Shown piece by piece: positions 43,166 to 52,293 of a stretch of DNA of 64,000 bases (positions within the stretch are counted from its first letter, which is position 1; each line of letters begins with the position of its first letter). Made by a program: the position numbers and the translations under genes. Under the pieces are notes generated by a model that was not told the origin of the DNA, did no database searches, and was given only the letters and a program-made list of their open reading frames with translations. The DNA is from Streptomyces sp. 135 (GTDB taxonomy: Bacteria; Actinomycetota; Actinomycetes; Streptomycetales; Streptomycetaceae). The DNA lies in NCBI RefSeq assembly GCF_020026305.1, contig NZ_CP075691.1, forward strand, positions 8,768,923 through 8,832,922. Reading direction: 5' to 3'.

Positions 43166-44020
43166 TCAGCACCGGACCCGGATCGAGATGGACGCGACGT
43201 GGAGTGCGGCCTGGTAGGCGATGGCGAGTTTGTCCGTCCGCAGGGCCAGGCCGCGCCATTGTTTGAGTCGGGCGATGCACCGCTCGACGGCATTGCGCTC
43301 CTTGTATTTCTCGGCGTCGAAGCCGGGCGGGCGGCCTCCAGCACGGCCTTTCCGTAGACGGTGACCGATCTGGTCGGCGGGCTGCGGGATGACAGCCCGA
43401 ATGCCTCGACGCCGAAGGTGTCCACGGATCGCGCGGGACGAGTAAGCGCGATCCGCCAGGATCGTTGCCGGGCGGGTTCGTGGTCTCCCGAGTCCGCTGC
43501 GCAGGATCCGAATCCTGGCCATGACCGCCTCGAAGGCCGGCGCGTCACCAGCCTGACCGGCGGTGACGTGGATACCCAGAGGACAAGCCCGGCTGTCACT
43601 GGCCAAGTGGATCTTTGTACTCAGTCCGCCGCGGGAGCGTCCGAGCGCGTGGTCCTCGGGCTCCGGCCGGCGCATCGCGTTCCTCGCTCCAGCCGAATGC
43701 TGGTGAGCCCGGCAGGCAGTGGAATCGACCGAGACGGTCCAGCCCACATCGTTATCCTCATCCACCGCAGTGAGGGCCGCTGTGAGGATGCGTTCCCACG
43801 TGCCGTCCACGGCCCACCTGATCAGGCGCTTGTGAGCGGTCTGAAAGGACCCGAGCTCGGGGGGCAGGTCGCGCCAGGGTGAGCAGGTGCGGTACTTCCA
43901 CGCAATGGCCTCAAGGGTTCGGCGGTGGTCAGCCCACCGTCGCCCCCGGACAGGATCGGACGGCAGCAACGGCTCGATCCGACCCCACATCGCATCAGTG
44001 ATCACTAACCGGACAGACAC
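43166..44020 (-). CDS. IS5-family transposase
   Basis: 284 residues in one uninterrupted frame. The N-terminal DUF4096-type region reads LVITDAMWGRIEPLLPSDPV, RRTLEAIAWKYRTCSPWRDL. The DDE part has VSVDSTACRAHQHSAGAR, ILADRAYSSRAIRGHLRRRG and RNAVERCIARLKQWRGLALR. Many relatives need a frameshift, whereas this one is a single ORF and looks active. Its upstream inverted repeat is at 44046-44059. Confidence 0.9.
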   Translation of the reverse strand: MSVRLVITDAMWGRIEPLLPSDPVRGRRWADHRRTLEAIAWKYRTCSPWRDLPPELGSFQTAHKRLIRWAVDGTWERILTAALTAVDEDNDVGWTVSVDSTACRAHQHSAGARNAMRRPEPEDHALGRSRGGLSTKIHLASDSRACPLGIHVTAGQAGDAPAFEAVMARIRILRSGLGRPRTRPATILADRAYSSRAIRGHLRRRGIRAVIPQPADQIGHRLRKGRAGGRPPGFDAEKYKERNAVERCIARLKQWRGLALRTDKLAIAYQAALHVASISIRVRC

Positions 44021-44061
44021 GTCCGATCAACTGACCAAATCATCGAAGAGACACGCTCTAG

Positions 44062-44205
44062 TCGATCTGGGCCTCCTCGCCCGGCTCGACCTCGTCGCGC
44101 GGGACGGTGACCTGCGAGCGGCTCACCTCGTCAGACAGCGTGGCGTGCACCCAGCGGCGGAACGAGGAGACCGACACCTTCAGTTTGTGCTCGTCCCGGC
44201 CGGTC
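44062..44205 (-). pseudogene. IS21 IstA transposase fragment
   Basis: The minus strand reads DEHKLKVSVSSFRRWVHATL, DEVSRSQVTVPRDEVEPGEE, AQID and is then cut by the end of the IS5 element. This is the N-terminal to linker region of IstA. Its other side abuts the HEAT-repeat gene's stop at 44207. Confidence 0.7.
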
Positions 44206-44206
44206 G

Positions 44207-46201
44207 TCACGGCAGGGCGAGGACGTCGTCGATCGCGGACCGGATCTCTTCGTCCTGCAGGAAAGCTTGGTAGTCCCGGTACGTCGACAGCCGCCGGTCG
44301 GATCCCTGCACCGTACGCAGGGCTGCCCGTGCCGCCGGAGAGACCGTGCCGATCCTGGCGAGGGCGCGCAGCGCCTCGAAGAAGTAGCCGTAGGCGTCGC
44401 CGCCATCGGCGATGGGAAGGAGGTACTCCTCCGCGACGGATCCACTCGGTTCCGGCTCACCAGTGATCGACCACAGCGCGACCGCCGCCCGCAGTCGCAG
44501 CCAGCTGTCACCGTGCTCCATGACATGCCGCACCCGGTCGGCGTGGCTCGCGGCCGCCGGTCCGAAATCGCCGAGAAGGCCGACCGGACCGTAGAGCGGC
44601 CCCTTTTCGGTCAGCACCGCCTCACCGAGGAGCTCCAGCGCCGCGTCGCGGTCGCCGCCCAGGCGCCAGGCTGCCCACGCCACCTTGTAACGGTTGCCGG
44701 GAAAGTCGAGGATCGTGCAGCGGCGCACGGCGGGCTCGGCTGACTCCGCAGCCGGTCCCATCGCCGCCAGCGCACCGACCGCGTGCAGCGAGTACCGGGT
44801 GTCGTCCAGCAGGGCCACCACTTCTGGCAGCGCGGGCGACGCGGTGGGCCCCCACGCTTCGAGGACTTCCAGGAAGCAGCAGGTCAGCGAGCCGCCCACG
44901 GCGTCGTCCCGGAGCAGTTTCCGCACCGCGGGCAGCAGGGCCTCCGCATGCGCCCGCAGCGGGGCCAGGACGTCCTTGATTTCCGGCAGGCGCGGCTCGT
45001 CCGAGCCGTACCCGCGTGAGTATTGGCCCCGGTACGGCGCGTACAGCCGCTCGACCAGCCCTGGCAGGGCACGCTCGTCGCCGATGCGGGTCAGCGCCCA
45101 GCGAGCGTGGTCGCCGACGGTGCCCTCGAAAAACTCGTCCTCGCCCGGGTCGTCGAGGAGCGCGGCCAACGCATCGGCGTACGGAGTCGCCTGTGAACCC
45201 AGCACGGCCAGCAGGTGGGCCGCCCGGTACCGTACGCCGTCGTCCGGCTCCGCGAGCAGCGCACCCGCGAGCGGCAACAGCGCGGATGCCGCGGCCGGCC
45301 AGACCACCAGCAGCCGCCACCCCTCGTCCAACGCGGCGCGGCACAGCAGGGCGTCCCCGTTCCGGCGCGCCGCACCGATGAGCCGCACGACGAAGGCGAG
45401 TGCCGTCCGCGGAGCGCTCTCGAGCAGGTGGGCCGTCCAGGAGACGACATCCTCACGGGTGAACGCACTGTCGATGTCCGGCACGTACCAGATTGCCTCG
45501 AACTGCGGACGCACGGCTGGGTCGGACAGGACATCCACCAGCAGGTCCAGCTCACGGACCGATGCTGGGGGGTCGAACGCGGCCCAGGCGTGCACGGCCG
45601 CCACCCGCATGACGGGACCGTCCGTCCGCAGCGCCTGGGTCACCACCGCCCGCACCCGGCCCACCAGCCCGGCTTGGGCAGAGCCGGCTGCGGCGGTGCC
45701 CAGCGCGAGCAGGACGGGCAGCCGCACCGTCGGGTCCGTTTCGGCCTGCCACCGCTCCAGCAGAGCACCCTCCCCCTCCGCGAGGGGGAGGGCTTCCCTC
45801 CGCACCCCGGGCAGCGGGTCCGCGAACAGCTCCCTGATCCGCGGACGCTGGAGCCGCCACGCCTCGTGCCACCCCGCGTCCACCAGCCCCGGGTCGGCTT
45901 CGGCCGCCATCTCGGACAAGCCCGCCAGTAGCTGGACGAGCGTGGCCCGGGCACCCATGCCCGGATCGCCGGCGAGTGCAACGACGAACGGCAGCGCGGC
46001 GGTTGCGACGGAAGCCACGCGTCCGGTGCCCAGCCCGAAGCAGTCGAACAGGGGGTAGCAGTCTTCCTCCGTCGCCGCCCCACCCTTGAGTGCCAGGCGA
46101 CGCAGCGCTCGCCGCATCTCCTTGGGCGGGTGGTGCCCGAGCGCCGACTCCAGCCGCTCCCACGGCATGTCGTCCAGCGCCTCAAGCTCTATTCCTGCCA
46201 C
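44207..46201 (-). CDS. HEAT-repeat protein
   Basis: 664 residues, almost entirely alpha-helical, with repeated pairs of amphipathic helices typical of HEAT/armadillo solenoids (for example GVRYRAAHLLAVLGSQATPY, RRALRRLALKGGAATEED, ADALAALLDDPGEDEFFEG, ALPEVVALLDDTRYSLHAVG). It has no signal peptide, membrane segment or catalytic motif. Such proteins act as binding scaffolds, and similar stand-alone ones are frequent in Streptomyces without assigned function. ATG 46201 is the first start. The gene lies between an IstA fragment and IS21-end-like repeats. Confidence 0.85.
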   Translation of the reverse strand: MAGIELEALDDMPWERLESALGHHPPKEMRRALRRLALKGGAATEEDCYPLFDCFGLGTGRVASVATAALPFVVALAGDPGMGARATLVQLLAGLSEMAAEADPGLVDAGWHEAWRLQRPRIRELFADPLPGVRREALPLAEGEGALLERWQAETDPTVRLPVLLALGTAAAGSAQAGLVGRVRAVVTQALRTDGPVMRVAAVHAWAAFDPPASVRELDLLVDVLSDPAVRPQFEAIWYVPDIDSAFTREDVVSWTAHLLESAPRTALAFVVRLIGAARRNGDALLCRAALDEGWRLLVVWPAAASALLPLAGALLAEPDDGVRYRAAHLLAVLGSQATPYADALAALLDDPGEDEFFEGTVGDHARWALTRIGDERALPGLVERLYAPYRGQYSRGYGSDEPRLPEIKDVLAPLRAHAEALLPAVRKLLRDDAVGGSLTCCFLEVLEAWGPTASPALPEVVALLDDTRYSLHAVGALAAMGPAAESAEPAVRRCTILDFPGNRYKVAWAAWRLGGDRDAALELLGEAVLTEKGPLYGPVGLLGDFGPAAASHADRVRHVMEHGDSWLRLRAAVALWSITGEPEPSGSVAEEYLLPIADGGDAYGYFFEALRALARIGTVSPAARAALRTVQGSDRRLSTYRDYQAFLQDEEIRSAIDDVLALP

Positions 46202-46685
46202 TCATACCCCCGTGACCTCGCAGATCGGCTCCCCGACGAACATCCTGTCATCGAGAAATGCGCCTGTGCAGGACCGCAGGACTGGGTGGTGACAACTTCC
46301 CTGCTTCGCGCGGGCTGGTGACAAGCGGCTTGCTTCACCAATGACAACTACGGGGCCTCGTTCACGGGAACTTGCAGGTTGGTGTAGCCCGGAGGTGACA
46401 ACAGTCGTGCTTTGGCTCATGTGACCGGCCCCCCCAAGCGCATTCCCGGACAGGCCCTCATTTCCCTATCCGAGCTGAAAGCGAGCCCTGATGAACACGT
46501 CCGACGGGTGGCGGCCGCGCCGTGCCCCCGAGGCCCGCGGCCGCGCCGGCGCCCCGCGCACACCCGAAGGTCGGCCGGCCTCGGTGCGGCGCCGTGCGTG
46601 GACAGTGGCTGCGGACGGGGGGCTCCGCGGCACGTGGCCCTCGTCCCCGTCGGCCGGGCCCGCCGTGACGACGAGCACCCGTCGG
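46202..46685. other. gene-free region with repeated TGACAA motifs
   Basis: Four copies of TGACAA occur in one orientation at 46290, 46319, 46342 and 46396, within 110 bp. Multiple short repeats are a feature of IS21-family ends, and an IstA fragment of matching orientation lies 2 kb to the left. The rest of the interval, to the acyltransferase stop, shows no coding character. Confidence 0.4.
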
Positions 46686-47998
46686 CTACGCACCGGAGGT
46701 CACCTCGAACAGCCCGTTGCACAGGCAGTCCCGGAAGAACGCGGTGTCGTCCACCACGGCGGGATCGACATTGAGCAGCACGTGGCAGGTGTCCCGGTAG
46801 GACACGGTGGTGGCCGTGACGGCGGCGCCCAGGGTCGGGGCGATGCCGTAGACCTGGTCGACGTCTGTTCCCGCCACTTGGAGGGTGGTCCGGGGGCCGG
46901 GCATGTTGCTGATGACGAAGTCGTGCGACGCGGCGAAGAGCCGGAAGGACCACTGAAGCCATCTGGACGGCAGCAACGGTGCCACCCGGGCGACACCTCC
47001 CATCCAGTCCAGTGCGTCCCGGTTGTACACGCCGTTGACCGCGGCGCGGCCCGCCGCGATCCGGCTGGCTGTGTCGGACAGGTCGGAGGGAACCTCGAAG
47101 CGGATGACGAACCAGTGGTTGCCCATGGGGCTGGCGTCGTGGCGTCGGAGCGGTGCCCGGCCGTAGGGGGACAGCACCCTTATGCGGAGCGTTCGACGTC
47201 CTGGCGTGCGTTGTAGCGCCGACAGCCCTCGACCAGCCCGGCGACGAGTGCGTCCTGCACGGTCCCGCCCGCAGTGCGTGAGAGTTCCCGCAGGGCTGTC
47301 ATCGGCAGGTCCACCGCGAAGTAGCGGCGCTCGACACCGTCACCGGAGCCCTTCGGAGCTCTGGGCAGGTCGCGCACGTCGTGCCAGAGGCGGTTGCCGA
47401 AGCGCATCGCCTGTGCCACGCGGCGGGCGGTGGCGGGCAGACCGCGGGGACCGGTACCCGTTCCGTGGCCCGTGTCCTCCCGGGGGCCGGACGCGTACAT
47501 CATGGGAGCGGCGGCGGCCTGGCGCAGGAACAGTTCCCTCAGCCGCAGCCCGTCGGCAATGGCGTGAGAGATCTTGAGGATGTAGGCGGACCGGCCGTGG
47601 TCGAGCCCGTCGACCACCAGGCACTCCCAGGGCGGACGAGCCGAAACGAAAGGAGTCTCGCCGAAGCGTTCGGCGAGGTGTAGTACCTCCGCCCGAGCGG
47701 CCTTTCCGGGCGCCCGCACCCGCCGGAGGTGACGGGCCGGGTCGAAGGAGGGTACGGCCTCCCAGCGGGGGCGCGCCCCGGGCCGCCGCGGGCTCGTGAC
47801 CCGCGCGGCCATCCTCGGCAGATGTTCGGCCGCCTGACGGTGCCACCCACACAGGGCCTCGTCGTCGACCTCCCCGTCGAGAATGAGCAGCAGGAGGACG
47901 ACGGGCCAGACGTCGGTGTGCGTCTCCAGCCGCCACATGAGACTGTCCTTGGCGCTCAGGCGGCCCAGGGGGACGGCACGGCTGCCGTCGGCGGTCAC
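46686..47998 (-). pseudogene. WS/DGAT-family acyltransferase, one frameshift
   Basis: GTG 47998 (GGGAG upstream) opens a wax ester synthase/diacylglycerol acyltransferase: GRLSAKDSLMWRLETHTDVW, LLLILDGEVDDEAL, active-site ISHAIADGLRL (HxxxDG, one of the usual two histidines replaced by Ser), and TVQDALVAGLVEGCRRYN. After RQDVE at about 47190 the frame breaks. The continuation TLRIRVLSP, GNHWFVIRFEVPSDLSDTAS, HDFVISNMPGPRTTLQVAG runs to 46686. The two parts total about 437 residues, a normal length, so a single indel separates it from function. It would esterify fatty alcohols or diacylglycerol with acyl-CoA. Confidence 0.85.
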
Positions 47999-48029
47999 GT
48001 GGCACTCCCGCTGCTCGCCGCTGCTGCCG

Positions 48030-48300
48030 CCATCGCCTGCGGTGCCGGCACATCGGCCAGCCCGCCGTGCGACACTGTCAGACCGCCGTCGATCACCAGG
48101 GTGTGCCCGGTGATGAAGGATGCCGCTGGCGACGTCAGGAACACGGCCGGGGCAGCCACCTCCTCGGGATCGGCCCAGCGTGCGAGAGGCGCATGACGCA
48201 TCAGCAGGTCGGACGGTGCCGCGTTGGCGTGCACGCCCTGCGTTATGGCGACTCGACGGATCCCGCGGGATCCGTCGAGTCGGTAGGGCTGTGATCCGTT
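48030..48300 (-). pseudogene. short-chain dehydrogenase C-terminal fragment
   Basis: Reads RHAPLARWADPEEVAAPAVF, LTSPAASFITGHTLVIDGGL, the typical last 50 residues of an SDR oxidoreductase. The Rossmann motif and catalytic YxxxK are absent. It lies directly upstream of the acyltransferase relic, suggesting a degraded lipid-related locus. Confidence 0.65.
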
Positions 48301-48339
48301 CATCAGACCTCCAGTGAGGTGTCGGGCCCGCGGAGCGGT

Positions 48340-48480
48340 TACAGGTCCTGCCGAGCCGGGCGGGCCACGCCCGTTGCGTGAAAGCCGCCGTCGACGTGCA
48401 CCACCGTGCCGGTGACTTCGCGGCCAGTGGGGAGAGGAGGAAGGTCACCGCGCCGATGACCGGTGAGGCGTCGGCGACAT
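48340..48480 (-). pseudogene. second SDR/enoyl-reductase-like C-terminal fragment
   Basis: VADASPVIGAVTFLLSPLA in one frame continues as REVTGTVVHVDGGFHATGVA in another, an ending typical of FabI-like or other SDR enzymes. Only about 45 residues remain and a frameshift splits them. Confidence 0.5.
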
Positions 48481-48659
48481 CCCAGCCCAGCGGTACTCGT
48501 CGGCGACGATGAAGGGGCTGGTCATCGAGCTGCGGCTGCCCTGCCGCCCGGTGCAGCATTGCAGCGACCTGCGTCCGGCTGCCATGACCAGGTCTCTCAC
48601 CGGGTGAGCCGGGTCGCGGTAGCGAGGAAGGCGGGGTGCGCCGATGCGCCTGGTCCGTT

Positions 48660-49267
48660 CCGGCGCGGGAGTGGTGACTTTGGCCGTATCCGGCGTCGGC
48701 AACCACCACCAGCGGGGTCAGGCCCCACTCGGCCGGCTCGTCCAGGACATCCAGCGCCAGCCGCCGCTTCCCCCGATGCCGCGCGTAATCTGGAACCCCG
48801 CAGGCCTGCCGCCGCTGACTCTCTGCCTCCCACGGCAGGAACAACCGCCACCTCAAGAGGACGGAGGCGGTGTCGCTGACCGCGGCCTGGGAGTTCGCCT
48901 GCTTACCCAAAGCACCGCAGTACTGGCGGGTGACAGCGACCGACATCCGGCCGTCCTTGGGGAAGGACACATCGTCGACCCCGAAGGCGTCCGGGCTGAT
49001 CAGCGGCATCATCCGCTCGGCGATCCGCCGCTGTACCGGCTCCGGATCCCACGGTGAGTGGTTGACGCACTGCTGCAGGTTCTGCTGGTTGCCGTCCGGC
49101 AGCCGCTCGGCCATCGGCTGGATCGACTTGCGCCGCCCGTGCAGCATCAACTCTCGCAGGTAGCAGTCGCCCTTCGCGCGTTGGTCCTTCCGGGGAACCG
49201 GCGCGAACACATCCGCCACGAACTCGGCTAAATCCGCCCGCAGAACCTCCACTTGCCGCATGTCCAT
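48660..49267 (-). pseudogene. IS701-family transposase N-terminal relic
   Basis: From ATG 49267 the frame reads LRADLAEFVADVFAPVPRKD, LMLHGRRKSIQPMAERLPDG, DAFGVDDVSFPKDGRMSVAV, QYCGALGKQANSQAAVSDTA, LAEW-type helix and VVVADAGYG. This is a DDE transposase distinct from the one at 15098. A deletion lies near 48900, and after VVVADAGYG (about 48690) the sequence is unrelated, so the C-terminal half is gone. Confidence 0.75.
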
Positions 49268-49453
49268 ACCCCCACCGTGCCTCCCGGCCGGACACCGCCG
49301 CCAAACACACCTAACGAATTCCTACTGGAGGAACTAGGTATGATATCTGCGGGAATTAGGATCCCCCGAGGTGGGCCTGCGGTCTTACTTTCGCTGGTCC
49401 ACTCCGCTGATGTTGCCTTCAACGCGGCCTACCCTCAACTGCGGGCAAGCGGT

Positions 49454-50344
49454 CTATACCTTATCGGCGCTGATCACCAGGTAGCGCAGTGCACCGCTGG
49501 CGTAGGCGTCAAGGAAAAGCTGTTCGGCCCCGTTGCGGTGCTTGGAGTGGATGCGGAGCTGCCAGTACGGGATTGCCTGGGCGGTGATGTCCGAGACCTG
49601 GTTGATGGCGAGGCCGGCGTCGGACAGCGCGGTGAAGTACTCGCTGCGGGAGTGGATGAGGCACCGGTAGAAGTTGTTGATGGCCGTCACCGACGCGTCC
49701 TGGGCGTTACTGCTCGCGCACCACGTCATCGCCGTATACCGGCCACCCGGACGCAGTAGACGGGCGAACTCGGCAAATCCTTCGTTCAAGTCGTCGATCA
49801 GCATGGTGGTCTCGTTGCTGTAGACCCGGTCGAAGTGACCGTCCGGGAAGTCGGTGACCACCATGTTCTGATAGTGGAAACGCACCCGATCCGCGCATCC
49901 ACGCCGCGCGGCGGCTTGTCTCGCGAACCTGAGCTGGTACGTGGAGATGTTGACCCCGTCGACCGCGCAGCCGAACCGGTCGTGAGTCATGAAGGCGGTG
50001 CCGCCGCGGCCTGATCCGGCGTCCATCACCCGGTCGGTGGGCCTGACCGGGCCGAGCGCGTCGCCCAGGACCAGCACCTCGTCGTTCTCCAGCCGGTGCA
50101 TCTCGGCCAGAATGGCCTCCTCCCGCTTCTCAGGAGGGGTGTCTAAAACAGTGGGATCGAACTGGCCTATTCCGTAGTGGTGGTGGTGGATGTCATTGTC
50201 GCGACCAGTGCTCAGGTTGAGTACGTCTCCGTCGGCCTTGGCGTTGTAGACCTCAACAGAAGCACGTTCCAGGTCGGTTCGGATCACTGGCGTGCTGTCG
50301 GCCGGGTTCGGGGTAAGGCCACCGGGAGTCAGACTGCTCGTCAT
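49454..50344 (-). CDS. SAM methyltransferase, geranyl-diphosphate-C-methyltransferase-like
   Basis: 296 residues. The start has HHHHYGIG followed by a helical linker, then the SAM-binding motif VMDAGSGRGGTAFM, an active-site-type YSNETTMLIDDL, and the C-terminal block IHSRSEYFTALSDAGL, AQAIPYWQLRI, LRYLVISADKV. This whole pattern matches my memory of geranyl diphosphate 2-C-methyltransferase, which makes 2-methyl-GPP for 2-methylisoborneol. No terpene cyclase lies in the window, so either the partner is elsewhere or the substrate is another prenyl diphosphate. ATG 50344 has AAAGGA eight bases upstream. Confidence 0.78.
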   Translation of the reverse strand: MTSSLTPGGLTPNPADSTPVIRTDLERASVEVYNAKADGDVLNLSTGRDNDIHHHHYGIGQFDPTVLDTPPEKREEAILAEMHRLENDEVLVLGDALGPVRPTDRVMDAGSGRGGTAFMTHDRFGCAVDGVNISTYQLRFARQAAARRGCADRVRFHYQNMVVTDFPDGHFDRVYSNETTMLIDDLNEGFAEFARLLRPGGRYTAMTWCASSNAQDASVTAINNFYRCLIHSRSEYFTALSDAGLAINQVSDITAQAIPYWQLRIHSKHRNGAEQLFLDAYASGALRYLVISADKV

Positions 50345-51314
50345 ACTCAGATCCTTTTTTGAGAAGGAACAACCCATTGCGCTACCCATCCTCCCCACGC
50401 AGTTCGCTGCCCATGTAGACACAGGACCTGTGAATAGTGACCCTCACCGGATAGCGATGGAAGAAAGCAGGCCAGCGGGCATGTCGTAGTTAATTTACGG
50501 GAAAACGCTAAGGTGGTCCCTCAACCTGGAGTGAGTGGAATTGCGCCCCCAACGTATAGACTTACTGATCGTTTCAAAATGAGGGACCAGCCCAGGGCTC
50601 CCTCGCAGATCGTGCAACACTCGACGCGTGACGCCGCCCGGAGAACCGCCCAGAGCCAGTGCGCCCGGTCCGTTGTCAGGGGCACCAGGGGAGGCCCCTC
50701 TCCTCTACGCCCACTCCATGCCCAGCTCGCGCAGCGCGTTTATCCAGGAGCGGTGCTTGTGATCATAGGTGTGTGGTCTGGCCTGGGCTGATCAGTTTGG
50801 TGCGCGGCCTTGGTTGGCTCGTGGTCAGGCCGAGCGGGTGCCTCGGTGGCAGTGCGTTCATGGGGTGTCAGGTCGTTCGTGGTCTTCTGACGTGCAGTTT
50901 TGTCACGTAGCGGGCGGTGCTGATCAGGTTGTGTCTTCTGCGCTGGCGCATGGCTCAGGTTCAGTGATCGTTGAAATGTGGTTGCACCTGGACGACCCGC
51001 GCCATGATCCTGGCGCGGGTCGCCGCCGACACTTGGCCACCAGCTCACCTCGATGGCCGGCCCCGCCCTGAGGGCCACTTGTGCCGCCGAACCTCACTGA
51101 CCGGTCTCCGGACACAGCAGGGGCCCTGGGGGATCGGGCGCTGTCCAGCGATGGCGCAACACCGGTTACGTGGTGGCCGGTTGCGGCTCTTCCAGCACCC
51201 ATGGCTGTGTCCGTGGCCGCTCCGCTCACGTCGCAGTCGCGACGGCTGTCCGCTCGCCTCGCCGTCCTCGATCAGGCAGGCGCTGATGTCGGTGGTATGC
51301 GGCAGCATCAGGGC
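50345..51314. other. gene-poor region, about 970 bp
   Basis: No intact gene seen. The first 250 bp are relatively AT-rich and probably hold the methyltransferase promoter. A minus-strand C-terminal scrap near 50710-50755 (HKHRSWINALRELGMEWA, then stop) hints at a decayed gene. An 11-bp hairpin lies at 50993-51020. Confidence 0.4.
50993..51020. terminator. 11-bp hairpin
   Basis: 50993-51003 pairs perfectly with 51010-51020 around a 6-base loop. There is no adjacent T run; it could end a transcript from either side. Confidence 0.45.
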
Positions 51315-52052
51315 ATGACGCAGATGAACAGGGAGTGGGCGATCGGGAAGTTGAAAAGCTTCCTCGTCACCGCAGCAATCTCCTACGTCCCAAGCCCGCC
51401 GAACTCGGTCGGCTTCGGCTACTACAAGTTCAACAACCCCAAGCCCGAGGTGCAGGCGGCGGCTCAGATCGTGGAGCGGATCCTGGACCGGGTGATACCA
51501 GACTGGCGAACGGCTGACTGGGAAGAGGCGAAGAAGCAGCCCATGTGGCGCCACCGTGAGGCAGCCAATCGTGCGGTTGCACTTTTGGAGGCTGAGCAGG
51601 AGCTGCAGGAGAACCTGGGCAGCGGAGCACCTCAGCTCGACGCCGCGACGCTTCACCCGTGGGTCTGGGGCAGCGTCGCTGGTCTGTGGAGCAGCGGCCA
51701 CTTCCGTGAGGCGGTCGGGGCCGCCGCCCGGGCCATCAACGCTCAGGCACAGGCAAAGCTCGCACGGAGGGATCCCTCCGAGGCGAAGCTCCTCTCTGAC
51801 GCCTTTTCCACCAATGCTCCCACCACCGGGCATCCGCGTCTGCGCCTGAGCGTTGACGACGGGGGTGACACCTTCAAGAACCGTCACGACGGTGCTGGCA
51901 ACTTCGCACGCGGCGTCTACTCGGCCATCCGCAATCCCATCGCCCATGAAGAAGGCGATGAGCTGGAAGAACACGAGGCTCTGGAACAGCTCGCCGCGTT
52001 CAGCATCTTGGCCAGGTGGGTGGATGCTGCCACGGTGGATACCGCGACCTGA
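51315..52052 (+). CDS. TIGR02391-family (Ymh-like) protein
   Basis: 245 residues, cytosolic. The C-terminal half has the family pattern: LHPWVWGSVAGLWSSGHFRE, AVGAAARAINAQAQAKLARR, then NRHDGAGNFARGVYSAIRNP, IAHEEGDELEEHEALEQLAA. The N-terminal 100 residues are helical and family-specific. Such proteins occur in defence islands and mobile elements and have no established biochemical role. The R-NPIAH region resembles HEPN-like RxxxxH arrangements, which may hint at RNA cleavage (inference). ATG 51315 is preferred (AGGG upstream); ATG 51324 is possible. Confidence 0.75.
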   Translation: MTQMNREWAIGKLKSFLVTAAISYVPSPPNSVGFGYYKFNNPKPEVQAAAQIVERILDRVIPDWRTADWEEAKKQPMWRHREAANRAVALLEAEQELQENLGSGAPQLDAATLHPWVWGSVAGLWSSGHFREAVGAAARAINAQAQAKLARRDPSEAKLLSDAFSTNAPTTGHPRLRLSVDDGGDTFKNRHDGAGNFARGVYSAIRNPIAHEEGDELEEHEALEQLAAFSILARWVDAATVDTAT

Positions 52053-52218
52053 GCTGACCCATGACGGCGGCAAGGAGTGCTCACCGGCAAGAGAGGGTCG
52101 AACCCGAGGCCGCAGCGGATCTCCCGGCCCGGGCTGCTCTCAGCGCTGGGAAGCGTGCTCGGCGCGTATACCGGGCTGGTGCTTCGCGGGCTTCCTCCCG
52201 CCTGACGTTGCGGCCCAA

Positions 52219-52270
52219 CACCTCACGCGGCAGGGCCCGGAGCAGATCTGCTTCGGGCCCTGCCGCGTGA
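52219..52270. terminator. 52-bp near-perfect palindrome, convergent terminator
   Basis: The 18-bp arms 52219-52236 and 52253-52270 are perfectly complementary, and the 16 bases between them also pair (AGCAGA/TCTGCT with flanking G-C and G-T), leaving no loop. It lies between the rightward TIGR02391 gene and a leftward small membrane protein gene, so it can stop both transcripts. Confidence 0.85.
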
Positions 52271-52293
52271 GGCGGCGTTGCCCCTCGCCCAGC

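Larger units (their letters stand above)
41255..44059. repeat. 14-bp inverted repeats of an IS5-type element
   Basis: AGAGCGTGTCTCTT (41255-41268) and its exact reverse complement (44046-44059) bracket the IS630 copy B, the LysE gene and the IS5 transposase. The right one lies just outside the transposase start, as expected for the IS5 element's own end. The left one is 1.9 kb beyond the transposase stop, so an insertion or deletion has remodelled that side. Confidence 0.6.
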
